Origin: Streptomyces tuirus
GTDB taxonomy: Bacteria > Actinomycetota > Actinomycetes > Streptomycetales > Streptomycetaceae
DNA length: 64,000 nucleotides
Reading direction: 5' to 3'
Assembly (NCBI GenBank): GCA_018195615.1
Contig: JAGTPG010000001.1
Span: 2,356,501-2,420,500, forward strand
Part shown: positions 1-11,047 of the stretch, one piece after another
How positions within the stretch are numbered: the first letter of the stretch is position 1
Layout: every line of letters starts with the position of its first letter
Position numbers and translations under genes: made by a program
The notes under the pieces: generated by a model
What the model was told of the DNA's origin: nothing
The model's input: only the letters and a program-made list of their open reading frames with translations
Databases searched by the model: none

Positions 1-89
1 GCCATGGACGGCACGTTTCCCCAGCGCTGCTTCCAGCGTTCGTCGGCGCGCGCGATCGGATCGAAGGAGAGACTGAGCGGCTTCGGCAC
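1..89 (-). CDS. MarR-family regulator, N-terminal fragment (runs off the window)
   Basis: Only the first 29 codons are present, read leftwards from a GTG at 87-89 that has a weak AAGG upstream. The fragment starts VPKPLSLSFDPIARADERWK, which resembles the N-terminus of a MarR-type DNA-binding regulator common in Streptomyces. No helix-turn-helix residues lie inside the window, so the family call rests on recognising this short stretch. It lies downstream of, and in the same direction as, the ABM/P450 genes and could belong to the core genome flanking the polyketide cluster. Confidence 0.5.
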   Translation of the reverse strand, partial: MPKPLSLSFDPIARADERWKQRWGNVPSM

Positions 90-121
90 GAACCCGACCT
101 TACCGGCCGGTCACATGGTGG

Positions 122-468
122 TCAGCCCCGTCTCGGCTTTCGGGCACCGGTGCCCGAGGGAACGATCTCGAAGACCCCCGTCCACCGGTCGTCGTGCAGG
201 CAGGCGTTCATCGGCTCGACCAGCGCGGCGTGGTCGGGGTCGGTGCGCCACCGCTTGATGGCCTCGAAGCTCTCCCACTCACTGGTGAGCAGCCACTGCC
301 CGGGGTCGTCGACCGAGCGGCAGAGCTGTTCGCGCAGATGTCCGGGAGACCGCACGGCGCGTTCGAGCACGCCCTGGTAGGACTCCACGAAGTCCGCTTC
401 CCTGCCCTCGCGGACGCGCAGCAGCCGTACCACCCGTACCCGCGCGGGCCCCCGCCCTCCCCCGTCAT
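122..468 (-). CDS. ABM/SchA-CurD-like monooxygenase (frame broken near the start)
   Basis: A small ferredoxin-like-fold protein of the antibiotic biosynthesis monooxygenase/SchA-CurD kind. The core reads RVVRLLRVREGREADF, followed by a PGHLREQLCRSVDD segment and the SEWESFEAIKRW strand typical of the family. It is closely similar in pattern to the gene at 9550-9969. The natural start is the ATG overlapping the P450 stop as ATGA (465-468). That frame only joins the conserved body if one C is added to the C run at 459-463. Such proteins assist oxygenation or cyclisation of aromatic polyketides, but the exact role here is unknown. It is probably co-translated with the P450. Confidence 0.7.
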
Positions 469-1724
469 GACGGGTCGAGGACGACGGGCAGCTCCGCAAG
501 CCCGCGGAAGGCGGGGAACGGCACGGTCAGCCAGCGCGCCTCCTCCGGCGCCACGCCCAGGGCCATACGGGGGTACCGCTGGAAGAGCGTGGTGAGGGCG
601 ATCTGCATCTCCAGCCGCGCCAGCGGGGCCCCGATGCAGTAGTGCGGGCCGAGACCGAACGCGAGATGCGTCGCCTGGACGTTCGGGCGCTCGACGTCCA
701 TGGCGTCCGGGTCGGGGAACACTGCCGGGTCCCGGTTGGCCGACGTGAGGGAGATCTGCACCAGCGCGCCCTTGGGGATGAGGGTGTCGCGGATCTTGAT
801 GTCTTCCTTCGCGTAACGGAACGTCGAGTTCTCCACGGAGGTCTCGAACCGGAAGATCTCTTCGACGGCCGCGGCCATCGCCTCCGGGTCCCTCATGGCC
901 AGGCGCTTCTGCTCGGGCCGGCAGAGCAGGTGGTAGACGGCGTTGCCGATCTGGTACGCGGTCGACTTGTGCCCCGCGAACAGCAGCACCCACGCGGTGG
1001 ACACGAGTTCGCCGTCGGTGAGGGCGCCGTCCTGGTCCTGGGCCGTGACGAGCGCGCTGAGCAGAGCCCCGTCCGGCTCCCTGCGCTTGCGGGTGATCAG
1101 GTCGACCAGATAGTCGCGCAGGTTGCCCTCGGCCAGCTCCAGCGCCTTCCTCGCCTCCGGCCCGAAGCCGGTCTGGGCGACGGTGGCGGACCACTCCTGG
1201 GCCTGCTTGCGTTCGTTCTCGGGGACGCCCAGGAGTTCGCAGATCACGTGCAGCGGCAGCGGGAAGCAGAACTCCGGGAGGAGGTTCACGGGTTCCGACG
1301 CCGGACACCGGTCCAGCAGCCCGTCGGTGATCTTCTGGACCTGCTGGCGCAGCGACTCCACCCGCTTGGGGGTGAAGGTGGTGCCGACGATCCTCCGGAG
1401 CCGGGTGTGCTTGGGAGGGTCCGAGAAGAGCATGTTGTCGTCCAGAGCGATCGACGAGTCGCCGAAGATCCGGTGGTAGGCGTCGATGGCGCCGTACATG
1501 TCCTTGCTCAGCCGGGGGTCGGCCAAGGCGGCTCGGGCGTCGTCGTACCGCGTGATGAGGTACGTGTCGACCCCGTGCGGGGGCGACAGCGGGCAGACCG
1601 GTGCGGTCGACCTCAGCGCCGCGTAGACGGGGTGCGGGTTCGCGCGGAACTCCCGGCTACAGGCCGAGGCAGCGGCAGCGGCCTCTTCGGACGACATTTC
1701 CTCGGATGCGAAGGCTTGCGTCAT
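465..1724 (-). CDS. Cytochrome P450
   Basis: A 419-residue soluble bacterial P450, normal in length for the CYP class. The haem-binding loop FGLGPHYCIG puts the cysteine ligand near residue 363. An ExxR helix (EEIFRF) is present, and the I-helix reads LLFAGHKST. The usual acidic residue before the I-helix threonine (AGxET or AGHET) is replaced by Lys-Ser, so proton delivery may differ. It is divergent from the FAD hydroxylase and ends in an ATGA overlap with an ABM gene. The inferred role is oxidative tailoring of the aromatic polyketide made by the adjacent cluster. A second in-frame ATG at 1697 is a possible start. Confidence 0.9.
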   Translation of the reverse strand: MTQAFASEEMSSEEAAAAASACSREFRANPHPVYAALRSTAPVCPLSPPHGVDTYLITRYDDARAALADPRLSKDMYGAIDAYHRIFGDSSIALDDNMLFSDPPKHTRLRRIVGTTFTPKRVESLRQQVQKITDGLLDRCPASEPVNLLPEFCFPLPLHVICELLGVPENERKQAQEWSATVAQTGFGPEARKALELAEGNLRDYLVDLITRKRREPDGALLSALVTAQDQDGALTDGELVSTAWVLLFAGHKSTAYQIGNAVYHLLCRPEQKRLAMRDPEAMAAAVEEIFRFETSVENSTFRYAKEDIKIRDTLIPKGALVQISLTSANRDPAVFPDPDAMDVERPNVQATHLAFGLGPHYCIGAPLARLEMQIALTTLFQRYPRMALGVAPEEARWLTVPFPAFRGLAELPVVLDPS

Positions 1725-1967
1725 GGCTGGTCCCGGGGCAGAAGTTCCGTCGGTCGGTCACACCGTTTCCCGTTCGGCGCTGCGCGGCAAACGCTGCTGG
1801 GCCATACGGGTCGGAGCGCCGTATGTGCCGCGCAAACCGTTGTCTTGACCCGGCCGGCGTATCCCGGGAAGCCCCGGATCGCGCCCTCAAGTCCCGCTTG
1901 GTAAATGTCTTGGACGGGCCGGTCGACCCATTCGAGGGCCGGCACTCGCCGAATGCTGAGGAAGCCA
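1725..1967. promoter_or_regulatory. Divergent promoter region between P450 and FAD hydroxylase
   Basis: This 243-bp gap separates two divergently transcribed tailoring genes, so it should hold a promoter for each direction. I see no convincing paired -35/-10 hexamers or regulator palindrome. The hydroxylase ribosome-binding site (TGAGGAAG, about 1957-1964) precedes its GTG start at 1968. Confidence 0.4.
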
Positions 1968-3595
1968 GTGAGCGGACGCGCTGCGGAATCCACACCTGTT
2001 CTCGTCGTTGGCGGATCCCTGGTGGGCCTTTCCACGTCCGTGTTCCTGGGGCGTCTTGGAATCGAGCACCTGCTCGTGGAGCGGCATGCCGAGACATCGA
2101 CGCATCCACGCGGCCGGGGAACAACGTGCGCACCATGGAGATCTTCCGGACCGCCGGACTCGAAGAGCGCGTACGGGAGGCGGCGTTCGCCCTCGCCGGG
2201 AACGACGGTGTGCTCCAGGTGGACACCCTCACCGGGGACCAGCACCGCTGGATCATCCAGGACATCTCCGCGGGCATGGACGTCTCCCGCGTCAGCTCTT
2301 CGAACTGGTGTCTGTGCAGCCAGAACGATCTGGAGCCGGTCCTGCTGGACCGCGCCCGCCAGGGCGGAGACATCCGCTTCGGTACGGAAATGCTGTCCTT
2401 CACACAGGACCGGGACGGAGTCCGGGCTCAGGTCATGAGCCGCGAATCCGGTGAGACGTACACCGTGAACGCCGATTTCCTGGTGGCCGCCGATGGCCCG
2501 AGAAGCCCCGTTCGCGAACGTCTGGGAATCGGCCAGTCGGGGCCCGGGGCCCTTTTCCACAACATCAGCGTCACGTTCCGGAGCAAGACGCTCAAGGACT
2601 ACGTCGGACGGCAGCGCTTCATCGTCTGCTATATCACCGACCCACAAGGGGAAGGCGCCCTGCTGCCCGTGGACAACGAGGAACGCTGGGTCGTCCACAT
2701 TCCCTGGTTCCCGGACCGGGGCGAGGCACTTGAGGACTTCACCGACGAGCGCTGCGCGACACATATTCGCGCGGCCGTCGGTGTTCCGGACATTGACGTC
2801 GAGATCACCGGAAAGGCTCCGTGGCACGCGTCGAAACGGGTCGCGGACCGCTATGGCGAGGGCCGGGTCTTCCTGGCCGGGGATTCGGCCCATGAAATGC
2901 CGCCCACCGGGGCGTTCGGCTCCAACACCGGAATCCAGGACGCCCACAACCTCGCCTGGAAACTCGCCGCGGTGCTGCGCGGCTGGGCCGGCCGGCCGCT
3001 GCTCGACACCTACGAGTGCGAACGGCGGCCGGTCGCCGTCACCACGAGCACCCGGGCCTCTCAGCAGGCGGCCGAGGAGGAGCACCCCGGATTCAGCCCG
3101 GCGGCGGGACGCAACGACGACCCGGCCGACCTCATGACGGTCGCGCTCTGCTACCGGTACGCGTCGAGCGCCGTGGTGGGCGGCTCCGCTGAGGGGCCGG
3201 TCGTCCCGGCGGAGTTCCGGCTCGGCGGCGAGCCGGGGAGCCGCGCACCGCACATGTGGGTCAGCAGGGACGGCGCCAGGATCTCCACCCTGGACCTGTA
3301 CGAGCGGTCCTTCGTCCTGCTCGCCGGGCCCGCGGGCCAGAAGTGGCGCCACGCGGCCGAGCAGGCCTCGAAAGACCTGGGCGTTCCGGTCGAGGCGTAT
3401 CTCGTGGGAGACGGCCCCGACCACGACCTGACGCCCGAGCCGGATGCCGACTGGGCCGCGCTGCACGGCACGGCCGAGGACGGTGCCGTCCTGGTGCGCC
3501 CCGACGGCTTCGTCGCATGGCGCGCACCCGGTCACATGCCGTCCGCCGACGGTGAACTGACGGACGTGCTGCGCACCGTGCTCTGCCGCGACTGA
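1968..3595 (+). CDS. FAD-dependent aromatic polyketide hydroxylase (WhiE ORFVIII-like; one frame break)
   Basis: A flavin monooxygenase of the PheA/TfdB type. The N-terminal dinucleotide fold (VLVVGGSLVGLSTSVFLG) is followed by the DG motif (LVAADGPRSPVRE) and the GD motif (VFLAGDSAHEMPPTGAFG), then a thioredoxin-like C-terminal region. The start is the GTG at 1968, which has TGAGGAAG upstream. The FAD-binding N-terminus and the rest lie in different frames. They join if one G is restored in the run at 2116-2119, giving a protein of about 542 residues, normal for the family. It is followed after 46 bp by the amidohydrolase gene, so the two are probably one transcript. WhiE-type hydroxylases modify the spore-pigment polyketide late in its synthesis. 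Confidence 0.85.
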
Positions 3596-3641
3596 ACACC
3601 CGACCGCACCCACCCCGACGAGCGACACCGAGGACACGCCG

Positions 3642-4634
3642 ATGACATTCGAAGACGGCCCCGTCGCGGGCCGAGTGGACGTCCACCACCATTTCACCGC
3701 GCCGGCCTGGCTGGACTGGGCCGAGGAACGCGGCGTCGTGAAACGCGAGAAGCTGCCCTGGTGGACGCGCTGGGACATGGAAGCGGCCCTGGAGGTCATG
3801 GACAAGACGGGCATCAGCACGGCCGTCATGACCGTCGCGATGCTCGGACGGTTCCGCGAACGCGCCGAACGTCAGGAGAGCGCACGGATCGCCCTGCGGG
3901 CCGCGGCCGATGTCGTCGCCGAACGCCCCGCACGCTTCGCCTTCTTCGCCCCGGTGTTCCTCGACGACCTGGAGCTCTCCCGGTGGAGCCTCCGCTACGG
4001 CCTCGACGAGCTCGGCGCCGTGGGGGTGAGCACGAGGACGAGCATGGACGGTGTCTACCTGGGCGACGAATCCCACGACCGCCTGCTGCGGGAGCTGAAC
4101 GAGCGGTCCGCCGTCATCAGCACGCACCCCATGGACGTACCGGCCGGCGGCAAGGACGGCGGTCCCGGACTGCCGGGGATGCCGCCCTTCGTGTGCGACT
4201 TCCTGATGGACACCACGCGTGCGGCCGTCAACCTGATCAGGAACGGCACCCTGGACCGCTACCCGAACCTGACCTTCGTCCTGCCGCACGGCGGAGGCTT
4301 CCTCCCGTACATCGCCACCAGGCTCGAACTCTTCGGCGGGCGCCTCACCCCCGAGATCGAGCCGGGCAGGGTCCGTGACTACCTGCACCGGTTCTACTTC
4401 GACACGGCCGGCCCCATGTCCCCCTCCGCCACGCCCACGCTGCTGGCCACGGTGGACCCCGGCCGGATCCTCTTCGGCACGGACTGGCCGCCCACGTCCG
4501 CACAGGTCATCGCCGACATCGCGGTACCCGCCCTGGACAGCGATCCGGCCCTCTCCGCGGAGCAGCTCCGGGGCATCAACCGGGGCAACGCCCTGCGTCT
4601 GCTGCCGGTACTGGACCGCAGCTCCTCGTCGTAG
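3642..4634 (+). CDS. Amidohydrolase-2/ACMSD-type metal-dependent decarboxylase or hydrolase
   Basis: A 330-residue TIM-barrel enzyme of the amidohydrolase-2 group, which includes ACMS decarboxylase and gamma-resorcylate decarboxylase. The metal ligands are visible: HxH in VDVHHHF (His15 and His17), a His in STHPMD, a His in LPHGGGF, and an Asp in LFGTDWP. Most well-studied members remove CO2 from a carboxylated aromatic or muconate semialdehyde, so a polyketide decarboxylation or ring-opening step is plausible but is inference. It follows the FAD hydroxylase in the same direction and ends at a strong terminator shared with the convergent cyclase gene. As I recall it, the eight-gene S. coelicolor whiE set has no such gene. 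Confidence 0.85.
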   Translation: MTFEDGPVAGRVDVHHHFTAPAWLDWAEERGVVKREKLPWWTRWDMEAALEVMDKTGISTAVMTVAMLGRFRERAERQESARIALRAAADVVAERPARFAFFAPVFLDDLELSRWSLRYGLDELGAVGVSTRTSMDGVYLGDESHDRLLRELNERSAVISTHPMDVPAGGKDGGPGLPGMPPFVCDFLMDTTRAAVNLIRNGTLDRYPNLTFVLPHGGGFLPYIATRLELFGGRLTPEIEPGRVRDYLHRFYFDTAGPMSPSATPTLLATVDPGRILFGTDWPPTSAQVIADIAVPALDSDPALSAEQLRGINRGNALRLLPVLDRSSSS

Positions 4635-4660
4635 CACGCCCGTCGTAGCCGGCACGCACG

Positions 4661-4702
4661 AGAAAGAAGGCCGCTGCCCTTCTCGGGCAGCGGCCTTTCT
4701 CG
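4661..4702. terminator. Bidirectional intrinsic terminator
   Basis: The arms AGGCCGCTGCCC and GGGCAGCGGCC pair around a TTCTC loop. A-rich sequence on one side and T-rich on the other (AGAAAG/CTTTCT) extend the stem. It lies between the convergent amidohydrolase and cyclase genes and can end transcripts from both. Confidence 0.9.
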
Positions 4703-4712
4703 TCGTGCTGCT

Positions 4713-5054
4713 TCACCGGGTGGCCGGAGCCTGGTCCCTCTCCCAGTGGTAGAAGCGCTGCGCCATCGCGTCCTTCGGGCCGCGCCAGGTCTCCGGGTCG
4801 TACGGGCTGACGTACGCCGCGAGCCTCTTGCTGATGTCGAGGAACTCGGGGTGCCCGGCCACCCGCGCGATGGCGGGGCCCGGATCCTGCTCGGCCTCGA
4901 TGAAGTGCATGTACACATCGCCGAACTGGAACAGGGAGCGCTGGGTCACCCCGACGAGGTGGGGCAGTTCGCCGCGGTCGGAGGCCGCGAAGACCTCGGC
5001 GATGTCCGGGGCCGAGTGCGGGGCCATCCGGGCGACGATCAGGGCGTGGTGCAT
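4713..5054 (-). CDS. TcmI-family polyketide cyclase (WhiE ORFVII-like)
   Basis: A 113-residue alpha/beta-barrel dimer-type cyclase. It begins MHHALIVARMAP and has the FQFGDVYMHFIEAE strand and the ETWRGPKDAMAQRFYHWE tail typical of WhiE ORFVII/TcmI proteins, which close later rings of the folded polyketide. It is the last gene of the minus-strand polyketide operon, 26 bp after the aromatase gene, and is followed at once by the bidirectional terminator. Confidence 0.9.
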   Translation of the reverse strand: MHHALIVARMAPHSAPDIAEVFAASDRGELPHLVGVTQRSLFQFGDVYMHFIEAEQDPGPAIARVAGHPEFLDISKRLAAYVSPYDPETWRGPKDAMAQRFYHWERDQAPATR

Positions 5055-5080
5055 GAGTACTCCTCGGGTGACGGTGTCGC

Positions 5081-7060
<1,980 letters not shown>

Positions 7061-7064
<4 letters not shown>

Positions 7065-8329
7065 CGCTTCCTCCCGCCCGGCCCCGTCAGGAGCACCGCG
7101 GACTGGAACCCGCCGAATCCGCTGCCCACGGAGAGCACGTGGCCGAGCTTGCGCGGGCGTGCGGTGCGCGGTACGTAGTCCAGATCGCACTCGGGGTCCG
7201 GGGTCTCGTAGTTCGCCGTCGGCGGGACCACCTGGTGGGCCATGGCCAGCACGCAGGCGACCACCTCGATCGCGCCGATCGCACCGAGCGAGTGGCCGAC
7301 CATGGACTTGATCGAGCTCATGGGCGTGTCGTAGGCGTGGGCGCCCAGGGACCGCTTGACCGCGGCGGTCTCGTGACGGTCGTTCTGGCGGGTGCCCGAG
7401 CCGTGCGCGTTGACGTAGTCGATGCGTGTGGGGTCCAGGCGGGCCTGGCCGAGCGCCGTGTCGATGGCCCTGGCCATCTCCAGCCCCTCGCTGGTCAGTC
7501 CGGTCATGTGGTACGCGTTGCCGAAGGTGGCGTAGCCGCCGATCTCGCAGTAGACGTGCGCGCCGCGGGCACGGGCGTGTTCGAACTCCTCCAGGACGAG
7601 CACCGCGGCGCCCTCGCCCATGACGAATCCGTCGCGGTGGGCGTCGAAGGGCCGGGACGCGTGCTCGGGGTCGTCGTTGTTCGGCGAGGTCGCCCTGATG
7701 GCGTCGAAGCAGGCCATGGTGATGGGGGAGATCGGGGAGTCCGACGCTCCGGCGATACAGATGTCGGCGCGGCCCTCCTCGATGGTGTGGAAGCCGTAGC
7801 CCACCGCGTCGAGTCCGGAGGTGCAGCCCGTCGACACGGTCTGTACGGGGCCCTGGGCGCCGAACCGCTCGGCGACCTCGGAGGCCAGGGTGCTGGGCGA
7901 GAACGCCCGGTGCAGTTGCGGTTCGGCGGCCCGGTGGTCGACGTCCCAGCGTTCTCCCCGTGCGCTGACCAGGACGTAGTCGTGTTCCAGGCGGGTCGTG
8001 CCGCCCACGGCGCTGCCGAGCGAGACGGCCACCCGCCAGGGGTCCTCCGCGCCGAAGTCGATGCCGCAGTCGGCCACCGCCTCCGCGGCGGCGACGAGGG
8101 CGAACTGGATGTACCGGTCGGCGCGTTCGGCCAGGGCCGGATCGAGGCCGTGCGCGAGCGGGTCGAAGTCGCATTCGGCGGCTATACGGGATCGCAGGCC
8201 CTCGGGATCGAACAGGGTGATGCCCCGGGTCGCGGTACGGCCGTTGGAGAGCAGGTCCCAGAACGCCGGTATGCCGATCCCGCCGGGGGCGACGACGCCG
8301 ATACCGGTGACCGCCACCCGCCGGGTCAC
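7061..8329 (-). CDS. Ketosynthase alpha subunit of minimal type II PKS (WhiE ORFIII-like)
   Basis: A 422-residue condensing enzyme that builds the polyketide from malonyl-ACP with KS-beta and ACP. The nucleophile is Cys169 in [13 protein letters not shown]. The histidines needed for decarboxylative condensation lie in [13 protein letters not shown] and [11 protein letters not shown]. It starts at 8329, overlapping the cupin stop by the bases ATGA, and ends with the same overlap into KS-beta. The closest named systems by pattern are the spore-pigment synthases (whiE, sch, cur). Confidence 0.96.
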
Positions 8330-8790
8330 GAGGGCACCCCTCGTCGTTCGGGCTGCGCGCCGTCCCCCTGTACGGCCGGGTGCGGTCCGGCGGCCGCGCT
8401 CCCCTCCGTCGTCTCCGTGTCGACATGGCCGAGGCTGGGCTTCGGCGCCAGCGGGGACAGGTGGAAGACCATCCGGGCCTCCACGTCACCGACGTTGCGG
8501 AAGCGGTGCCGCATGCCGATGGGGATCATGAGGCCCTGGTCGGCGCGCATCGGACGGGTGTCGTCGTCCAGGTCGACCTCCAGCTCGCCCTGGACGACGT
8601 ACACGAACTCCTCGGAGTACGGGTGGTAGTGCTCGCTGATGCGTTCCCCGGGCCGCATGATGGCCATGCCCATGAACCCGCTCGTGGAACCCACCGTGAG
8701 GGGGGTGAGCAGGGTGCGCAGGTCGCCGCCGCGCCTGCGGTTGGGCTCGGTCTCGCTGATGTCCACGATGCGCGGGCGCGTGTTGTCCAT
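8326..8790 (-). CDS. Cupin-domain polyketide protein (WhiE ORFII-like)
   Basis: 154 residues with a single cupin barrel. Cupin motif 1 is [20 protein letters not shown] with the HxH and E metal ligands. Motif 2 is [16 protein letters not shown] with the third histidine. WhiE ORFII homologues sit next to the ketosynthase in nearly all spore-pigment clusters, but their reaction is not settled; cyclisation help and oxygenation are both possible. The start at 8790 follows a GGAGACGG-type ribosome-binding site. Its end couples to KS-alpha. Confidence 0.9.
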   Translation of the reverse strand: MDNTRPRIVDISETEPNRRRGGDLRTLLTPLTVGSTSGFMGMAIMRPGERISEHYHPYSEEFVYVVQGELEVDLDDDTRPMRADQGLMIPIGMRHRFRNVGDVEARMVFHLSPLAPKPSLGHVDTETTEGSAAAGPHPAVQGDGAQPERRGVPS

Positions 8791-8851
8791 GGTCCGTCTC
8801 CAGGTCGGTCGGTGGGGTGGGGATTCAGCAGGCGGTGTGGTCCGCGGGCTG

Positions 8852-9586
8852 TCAGGACGGGGCGGCCGTGCGGTCGGTGACCAGCGTCATCTCGGTGTGC
8901 GCCAGCAGGCGGGTGGCGTCCCGTTCGCTCGCGAGCGGTCCTGCCACGCCGATCGCGGCGCCGTCGAGCAGGCGGGCCAGCACGGCCGCCTTCCGCGTGC
9001 CGTGGACACCGAGCGCTCTGACCGGGTCGGACTCGGGGTCCAGGGTGTCGATGAGACGGACGACCAGGTCGTCCCGGTGGAAGACGGTGCTGCGGTGCAC
9101 GGGGCTCGCGGGGTCGTCCGCGGCGGTCTCGTCCTGCTGGGAGAGCAGCCGCGCCAGCGCCATCCCGCACCCCTTCCGGGCCGGGTAGAACAGCGCGTGC
9201 CGCCGCAGGCCGGCCGGCTCCGGTCCGCCGCGCGCCACATGGTGCACGGCGGGCATGGCCGCCCGGATGAAGAAGGCCCGTGCGGACGCGGGGTCGGTCA
9301 GGTCCCTGCTCAGTTCCAGATGCGGATTGAGGGCTTCCTCGACGGCCCGCACCTCCGGCTGCCGTGAGACGTGGCGCAGCGCCGTCTGCAGGTCGCCCTC
9401 CACCTCGACGGTGCGTACGACCCGGGTGCCGTGCATGAACAGCGTCGTGCGGCGCAGCCGTGTGGAGTCGTCGGCGCGGGCCTGGGGCGGTGCGTATCCG
9501 GCGAGGATCTCCGCGACCTTCGACTCGGAGCCGGGCTTGACCGTGAACGTCAGTGCGTGGCGGGTGACTCCGTCGCCCACAGCCAC
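8852..9586 (-). CDS. SchA/CurD-like protein (WhiE ORFI-like)
   Basis: 244 residues forming two ABM-like ferredoxin halves: [21 protein letters not shown] near the N-terminus and [22 protein letters not shown] in the middle. This is the layout of SchA/CurD and WhiE ORFI proteins, which accompany spore-pigment synthases and probably act in oxygenation or cyclisation. Its first 37 bp overlap the upstream ABM gene, and 61 bp separate it from the cupin gene. Function in detail is unknown. Confidence 0.85.
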   Translation of the reverse strand: MAVGDGVTRHALTFTVKPGSESKVAEILAGYAPPQARADDSTRLRRTTLFMHGTRVVRTVEVEGDLQTALRHVSRQPEVRAVEEALNPHLELSRDLTDPASARAFFIRAAMPAVHHVARGGPEPAGLRRHALFYPARKGCGMALARLLSQQDETAADDPASPVHRSTVFHRDDLVVRLIDTLDPESDPVRALGVHGTRKAAVLARLLDGAAIGVAGPLASERDATRLLAHTEMTLVTDRTAAPS

Positions 9587-9969
9587 GGCTCCCGAAGTTC
9601 CTCACCGGCCCGGTCGCCGATCGGGACGGCCCGGCCCGTCTCGCGGAGGACGGTGTAGCGCGTCGACCGTATGTCACGGACGCAGTCCTGCATGGGTCTG
9701 ACCGTCTCGAGGTGCTCCTCGCTGTTCACCCAGGCGAGGTACGGCGGCGCCGTCTCCCACTCGCTGGTGATGAGCCACTGGGACGGGTTCTCCACGGACT
9801 GGCACAGCTGGTCACCGAGGTGACCGGGAACCGAGGCGACCCGGCTGCGCATGTGCTCGTACGCGTCGAGGAACCGTTGCTGGGCGCCTTCGTGCAGATC
9901 GACGAGCAGGATGACGCGCAGCCTGGAGCCGTCGAACGCCGACTGGGATGTATACGTCGAAGTGTTCAT
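9550..9969 (-). CDS. ABM-domain monooxygenase-like protein, first gene of the PKS operon
   Basis: 139 residues from the ATG at 9969, which has GGAGGG about 10 bases upstream; a longer start is not needed. The body (RVILLVDLHEGAQQRFLDAY, VPGHLGDQLCQSVENPSQW, SEWETAPPYLAWV) matches the small ABM fold and closely parallels the gene at 122-468. As I recall whiE, this is an extra gene beyond the eight-gene set. It is the promoter-proximal gene of the operon, so its promoter should lie in the 229-bp gap between 9970 and 10198. Confidence 0.82.
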   Translation of the reverse strand: MNTSTYTSQSAFDGSRLRVILLVDLHEGAQQRFLDAYEHMRSRVASVPGHLGDQLCQSVENPSQWLITSEWETAPPYLAWVNSEEHLETVRPMQDCVRDIRSTRYTVLRETGRAVPIGDRAGEELREPWLWATESPATH

Positions 9970-10153
9970 CCGGCAGGCCCTCCTTCGCAGGGCGGACTGC
10001 GGCCGCCGCATCCGGCAGTCGGATGACGTCGGCCCTGAGCCCTCATCGTGGGTCGGGGCGTCGGACTCCGCGAGCCGCGCGGGTCATCAGAGGGAACTGC
10101 CCGCCGTGCAGGGCGCGTTTGCGTCCGGTGCCCTGCCTCGCCGCCGCGAAAGG

Positions 10154-10184
10154 AAAAAGCCCCGGCTCGTCATGAGCCGGGGCT
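10154..10184 (-). terminator. Intrinsic terminator of the DUF3817/thiamine-binding operon
   Basis: An 11-bp perfect stem, AGCCCCGGCTC with GAGCCGGGGCT, has a five-base loop. On the minus strand it is followed by a run of five T residues. It lies 14 bp after the stop of the thiamine-binding protein gene. Confidence 0.9.
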
Positions 10185-10198
10185 GTGGTCCGTACGGC

Positions 10199-10492
10199 CT
10201 ACTGGGCGAGGTGCCGCTCCACGGTCTCCACCTTGGTGGTGAGCCCGTCCGTCACTCCGGGGCGGATGTCCGCCTTGAGCACCAGGGAGACGCGGGGCGC
10301 CCGCTCCTCGACCGCGGCGACGGCGCGCCGGACGACGGCCATGACCTCGTCCCACTCGCCCTCGATCGAGGTGAACATCGCGTCGGTGCGGTTCGGCAGC
10401 CCCGACTCGCGCACCACCCTCACCGCGTCGGCGACGTACTCCCCCACGTCCTCGCCGACACCCAAGGGCGTCACGGAAAACGCGACGATCAC
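10199..10492 (-). CDS. MTH1187/YqgV-family thiamine-binding protein
   Basis: A 97-residue ferredoxin-like protein that starts at a GTG ([20 protein letters not shown]) and contains [10 protein letters not shown] and a C-terminal [10 protein letters not shown]. Structurally studied members of this family bind thiamine or related molecules as tetramers, but the physiological role is uncertain. The start overlaps the stop of the DUF3817 gene (GTGA), so the two are translationally coupled. A strong terminator follows. Confidence 0.85.
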   Translation of the reverse strand: MIVAFSVTPLGVGEDVGEYVADAVRVVRESGLPNRTDAMFTSIEGEWDEVMAVVRRAVAAVEERAPRVSLVLKADIRPGVTDGLTTKVETVERHLAQ

Positions 10493-10833
10493 GCGTTCAC
10501 GACCCCTTCCTGGCGGGCGCGGGACGCGATCACCGCGTTCTCGGCCTCGCGCCGCAGCTTGCGCTCGGCGAAGAACCCGCCGGCGGGCAGCACCGAGAGG
10601 ACGAAGTACAGCGCGGCCGTCTTCAGCGACCACTTCGTCCGGTTCCACGCGTCGGCCCAGAAGATCACGTACAGGATGAACAGAACACCGTGCACCATGC
10701 CCATCACCGGCACGGCGTTGAAGTCCGTGGTCCGCTTCAGCACCGAGCAGACCAGCAGGAGCAGGAAGGAGATCGCCTCGGGGGCCGAGACCAGGCGGAG
10801 GCGGCGGATGGCGGTGGCGGTCTTGAGGTCCAC
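10489..10833 (-). CDS. DUF3817 small integral membrane protein
   Basis: 114 residues with about three hydrophobic segments ([49 protein letters not shown]) and a charged C-terminal tail. It matches the DUF3817 family, widespread in actinobacteria and without a defined function. It is first in a two-gene operon with the thiamine-binding protein. The gap upstream (10834-11047) is shared with the divergent AIM24 genes. That gap holds three near-copies of GGTCGGTAC (10862-10888) and an inverted repeat GGTTTGT/ACAAACC (10889-10931), both candidate control sites. Confidence 0.85.
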   Translation of the reverse strand: MDLKTATAIRRLRLVSAPEAISFLLLLVCSVLKRTTDFNAVPVMGMVHGVLFILYVIFWADAWNRTKWSLKTAALYFVLSVLPAGGFFAERKLRREAENAVIASRARQEGVVNA

Positions 10834-11047
10834 GGGTCACCTTCGGTGGGAGAGACGCGGCGGTCGATACGGTCGGTACGGTCTGACGGTTTGTGAACGC
10901 ACGCACAAGCGTCCGCCCATTGTGACAAACCGCTGCGCGCTCCCCGGCCCGGGGTCCGTCTTTCCGGGTCCCTGAGGGTGCGATCAGGGTCGTTCTCCAC
11001 CTACGGGCTCTGTCCGCGGCACCCGGCCTGCGGCTACCTTCGCAGTC

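Noticed and set aside
1721..3829. A 702-codon open frame antisense to the FAD hydroxylase
   Set aside because: It is a shadow of high-GC codon bias; the plus strand carries FAD motifs and a consistent product.
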